A DNA stretch of 64,000 nucleotides, taken from the NCBI GenBank assembly GCA_964529415.1, contig CAZGWD010000003.1, forward strand, positions 1 through 64,000. Direction: 5' to 3'. This document shows, piece by piece, positions 61,563 through 64,000 of the stretch. The position numbers were made by a program, and so were the translations under genes. Numbering within the stretch: the first letter of the stretch is position 1; every line of letters begins with the position of its first letter. The notes beneath the pieces were generated by a model that saw only the letters and a program-made list of their open reading frames with translations, had not been told where the DNA came from and ran no database searches. This DNA comes from CAYMPH01 sp964529415 (lineage in GTDB: Bacteria > Spirochaetota > UBA4802 > UBA5550).

Positions 61563-62666
61563 TTATTTTACTCTTTCAGTACTGAATAACTTTGGTTTTA
61601 CAAAACGATCTATAAGAGGCACAAATGCATTCATTATCAGAATAGCAAAGCAGACACCATAAGGATAACTGCCGTAAAATCGGATAAAGAAAGTCAGCAC
61701 ACCGCAACCGGCAGCGAATATCAACTTGCCATTTCCTGTTAAAGGAGTTGTAACAGGATCTGTTGCCATAAAAAAAGCACCAAGGAACAAGCTTCCGGAA
61801 AAAACATGGTAGAGTGCATAAAACTGCGCTAAAGAATTACCTGATAAAGCATAGTATAAATACGATATTATACCAACTGTTCCAATATAAACCGCTGGTA
61901 TCTGCCAGAAAATAACTTTTCTTGCAATTAAAAAAATTCCGCCAATTAAAATCAGCAATACGGAAATTTCGCCAACTCCTCCTCTGAAATTTCCGAAAAA
62001 AAGTGATTTTAGCATATCTGCTGAAAATAATGTATCATAGAGCTGTTCTATTTTAAAATTATTTCCAAGTATAAGTTCAGGTCCTGTTTTTAAAGATGCT
62101 GAAGATGCTGTTTTCGAAAATGCCTCCATTGCAGGAACTGCAAGATCAATTCTGTTAATAATATCTGTTTTAAAAGCATTCATTCCATCGTACTGATACC
62201 ATTTCGTTGTCATAAACGCAGACCAGAATAGCATCATTGCTGCTCTTGCAGTAAGAGCAGGATTAAATAAATTAAATCCAAGACCTCCGAAAAGCTGCTT
62301 TACAAAAATTATAGCAAATACTGCACCTGCCGCAGATATCCAAACCGGAGCTTCAGGCGGAACATTCATTGCTACAAGAAGACCGGTAACAGCTGCTGAA
62401 CCGTCCGGAATTGCAAGAGGTTTTTTCATTACAAGCTGTATTACAGCTTCAGCAATCATAGCTGACAGTACAGATGCCGTCATAATATAAACTGCATTTA
62501 ACCCAAAAGTAATTCCGGCAAATACTGCTGAAGGTAAAAGTGCAGCAGCAACAGTCCACATAATAAATCTTACTGACTCAGCAGATTTAATGTGAGGCGC
62601 ATATGATATTGCAGAAAGATTTTCCTGTTCAGCATATTTCAGATAATTTTCAGTTTGAACGGGCAT
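61563..62666 (-). CDS. rnfD: Rnf complex subunit D
   Basis: 367 residues, about eight helices. RnfD/NqrB family: FGGLGFNLFNPALTARA near 124-140, and YGSYPYGVCFAILIMNAFVPLIDR near the C-terminus. The Thr that covalently holds FMN is usually in a DGxSGAT motif; the best local match is SKTASSASLKTG near 183-194, with Ser at that place, so the flavin link may be different or absent. Follows rnfC by 20 bases. Confidence 0.88.
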   Translation of the reverse strand: MPVQTENYLKYAEQENLSAISYAPHIKSAESVRFIMWTVAAALLPSAVFAGITFGLNAVYIMTASVLSAMIAEAVIQLVMKKPLAIPDGSAAVTGLLVAMNVPPEAPVWISAAGAVFAIIFVKQLFGGLGFNLFNPALTARAAMMLFWSAFMTTKWYQYDGMNAFKTDIINRIDLAVPAMEAFSKTASSASLKTGPELILGNNFKIEQLYDTLFSADMLKSLFFGNFRGGVGEISVLLILIGGIFLIARKVIFWQIPAVYIGTVGIISYLYYALSGNSLAQFYALYHVFSGSLFLGAFFMATDPVTTPLTGNGKLIFAAGCGVLTFFIRFYGSYPYGVCFAILIMNAFVPLIDRFVKPKLFSTERVK

Positions 62667-62685
62667 ATCCCTCTTTGAATTCCTA

Positions 62686-63996
62686 TTATTTGTTTAATCT
62701 CTGCTGAGTAAGCATAATAAAATAACTTAACTGCCTTCTTGACGGACAGGAGTAAGAACATGATCCGCACTGGATGCAGTCAAACGGATTTAAAAGTGCC
62801 GCTTTATCGAATCTGTTGTTTTCATATGCTTTTTCTATATTGCAGGGAATAAGACCCATTGGGCACACATCAACACATTTTCCGCATCTAATGCAGGCTG
62901 ACGGTTTGTCTTCGTTTATTTCTTTTTCCGACAGAAACATTACACCTGCGGTGCTTTTCACTATCGGGAAATCATGCGAATCCACGCATTGTCCGCACAT
63001 TGAACTTCCCATGACAATTCTTGCAGGCTTGCCTTTAAGCCCTCCGCACTCTTCAATAATATCTGAAATGCGGGTTCCAATTCTAACTTTATAATTCCCG
63101 GGTCTTGAAATCATATCACCTGAAACAGTTATGAATCTTTCAAACAAAGGCTTGCTGTATAACACAGCTTCCCTGAGCGCAAACAACGCACTGACACTCA
63201 TGACAGCTGCGCCAATATCAGCAGGAAAGCCTTTTGATGGAACTTTTCTGCCGGTTAAAGTATAAACTAAAAGCTTCAAATCCCCCTGCGGGTATTTCGC
63301 TTTAACAGCTTTTATCTGGATAGATCCGCTTAGCTGCAGTTTATCAATTTCATTCTGTAATGATTTAACAGTCTCAGGTTTATTTTTTTCAATTCCGATA
63401 ATTGCTTTTTCAACGCCAAGGGTTTTCATGGCAATTTTAATGCCTTCAATTATTTCCGGGGGGAATGTTTTCATTAAAACATCTTCGCAGGTTATATACG
63501 GATCGGTTTCAGCTCCATTAACAATCAGCACCTCAACTTTTTTATCATGTTGAAGATTTAATTTAATATCAGCATGATATGTGTCTCCGCCAAGACCGGC
63601 AATCCCTGCACTTTCTATTTTGGAAATAATTTCTTCTTTAGTTAAATTCTCCCAGCTGGAAATTTCAGTCCTGGGATAGGATGTTCCGAATGATCCGCCA
63701 GCCTCAATTACAATAACTGTCTGATCCGCGTAAATATTCGGTGATTGTTTAATTTCTATCACTCTGCCGGGAATGGAAGAGTGAACATTTGAACTTGAGC
63801 TGCCGTGTGCAGCTGCAATCAATTGCCCCTCTGTTACAATATCACGGACTTTAACCGCTATTTTTGCAGGGGCGTCTGTATGCTGCTGGATTGGAATATA
63901 ACAAAACTGAGGTATTGGAAGATTACTGAAATTTATATTTTCAGTAATCTTCTTTTTTCCACGAGGATGAATTCCTCCCGAAAAAGTTGAAAACAT
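62686..63996 (-). CDS. rnfC: Rnf complex subunit C
   Basis: 436 residues, complete; the ATG is 4 bases from the window's right edge. Start FSGGIHPRGKK is typical of RnfC. The flavin/NADH-like barrel domain runs to about 330, and two [4Fe-4S] motifs are CIRCGKCVDVCPMGLIPC near 370-387 and CIQCGSCSYSCPS near 408-420. RnfC takes or gives electrons to NAD(H). Only C and D are visible; A, B, E, G are not in the window. Confidence 0.92.
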   Translation of the reverse strand: MFSTFSGGIHPRGKKKITENINFSNLPIPQFCYIPIQQHTDAPAKIAVKVRDIVTEGQLIAAAHGSSSSNVHSSIPGRVIEIKQSPNIYADQTVIVIEAGGSFGTSYPRTEISSWENLTKEEIISKIESAGIAGLGGDTYHADIKLNLQHDKKVEVLIVNGAETDPYITCEDVLMKTFPPEIIEGIKIAMKTLGVEKAIIGIEKNKPETVKSLQNEIDKLQLSGSIQIKAVKAKYPQGDLKLLVYTLTGRKVPSKGFPADIGAAVMSVSALFALREAVLYSKPLFERFITVSGDMISRPGNYKVRIGTRISDIIEECGGLKGKPARIVMGSSMCGQCVDSHDFPIVKSTAGVMFLSEKEINEDKPSACIRCGKCVDVCPMGLIPCNIEKAYENNRFDKAALLNPFDCIQCGSCSYSCPSRRQLSYFIMLTQQRLNK

Positions 63997-64000
63997 GACT

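Overview
The window is AT-rich DNA from a Gram-negative (diderm), anaerobic, sensory-rich bacterium. A beta-barrel outer-membrane protein and an LptE-like lipoprotein point to an outer membrane. A membrane [NiFe] hydrogenase of the formate-hydrogenlyase type, Rnf subunits, ThyX, selenocysteine machinery and oxygen-independent metabolism point to anaerobic life. A CheX-type phosphatase suggests chemotaxis. An uncultured Spirochaetota-like lineage is my best guess, but this is inference from gene content; no 16S or other decisive marker is present.

Layout. 0-6.8 kb: the 3' end of a membrane-protein gene, an outer-membrane barrel protein, then tRNA-Sec-selA-selB-coaX, and a DedA protein convergent with coaX. 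7-8.1 kb: a small unknown gene paired with a molybdenum-storage-protein-like amino-acid kinase. 8.2-10.5 kb: the rpsP-khpA-rimM-trmD-rplS ribosome operon, closed by a clear terminator. 10.5-18.8 kb, minus strand: a 1187-residue multi-PAS hybrid kinase, transketolase, PlsC and an ABC-F ATPase. 19-20.2 kb: a coiled-coil small protein and a VapBC-type toxin-antitoxin pair whose promoter carries a perfect palindrome. 20.3-27.1 kb: holA, lptE, a candidate orphan structured RNA on the plus strand, and a 1620-residue fusion of a GH13 amylase-like domain to a GT5 glycogen synthase.

27.2-40.9 kb is one long minus-strand block. A formate-dehydrogenase-like molybdoenzyme subunit, HydB- and HydG-like (NAD(P)H/FAD/Fe-S) subunits, a maturation protease, five group 4 membrane hydrogenase subunits, a lone receiver protein, a sensor kinase and a receiver-kinase hybrid follow one another. 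A strong hairpin closes the block. The molybdoenzyme has Ser where formate dehydrogenases carry the Mo-ligating Cys/Sec, although the genome keeps selenocysteine machinery.

41-49 kb: mostly exported proteins of uncertain role (CAP domain, transglutaminase-like, ankyrin-esterase fusion, HEXXH protein). 49-57.3 kb: a signalling region with a one-polypeptide kinase-plus-NarL regulator, a second hybrid kinase, a lone receiver, an AAA ATPase, queF, a STAS/zinc-ribbon protein and a Cache-like membrane protein. This stretch also holds the only obvious repeats: a 36-bp tandem triplet that forms the end of queF, and several REP-like palindromes. 57.6-64 kb: NUDIX hydrolase, Trm112-like protein, PpiD/SurA-like chaperone, CheX, an SRPBCC protein, ThyX, and rnfD-rnfC running to the edge.

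How it fits together: the hydrogenase block and Rnf would serve hydrogen/formate/ferredoxin/NAD redox balance; the Mo-storage-like kinase and Sec genes fit molybdo- and seleno-enzymes; the glycogen fusion suggests carbon storage; the many kinases, several genetically tied to the hydrogenase operon, suggest redox or gas sensing.
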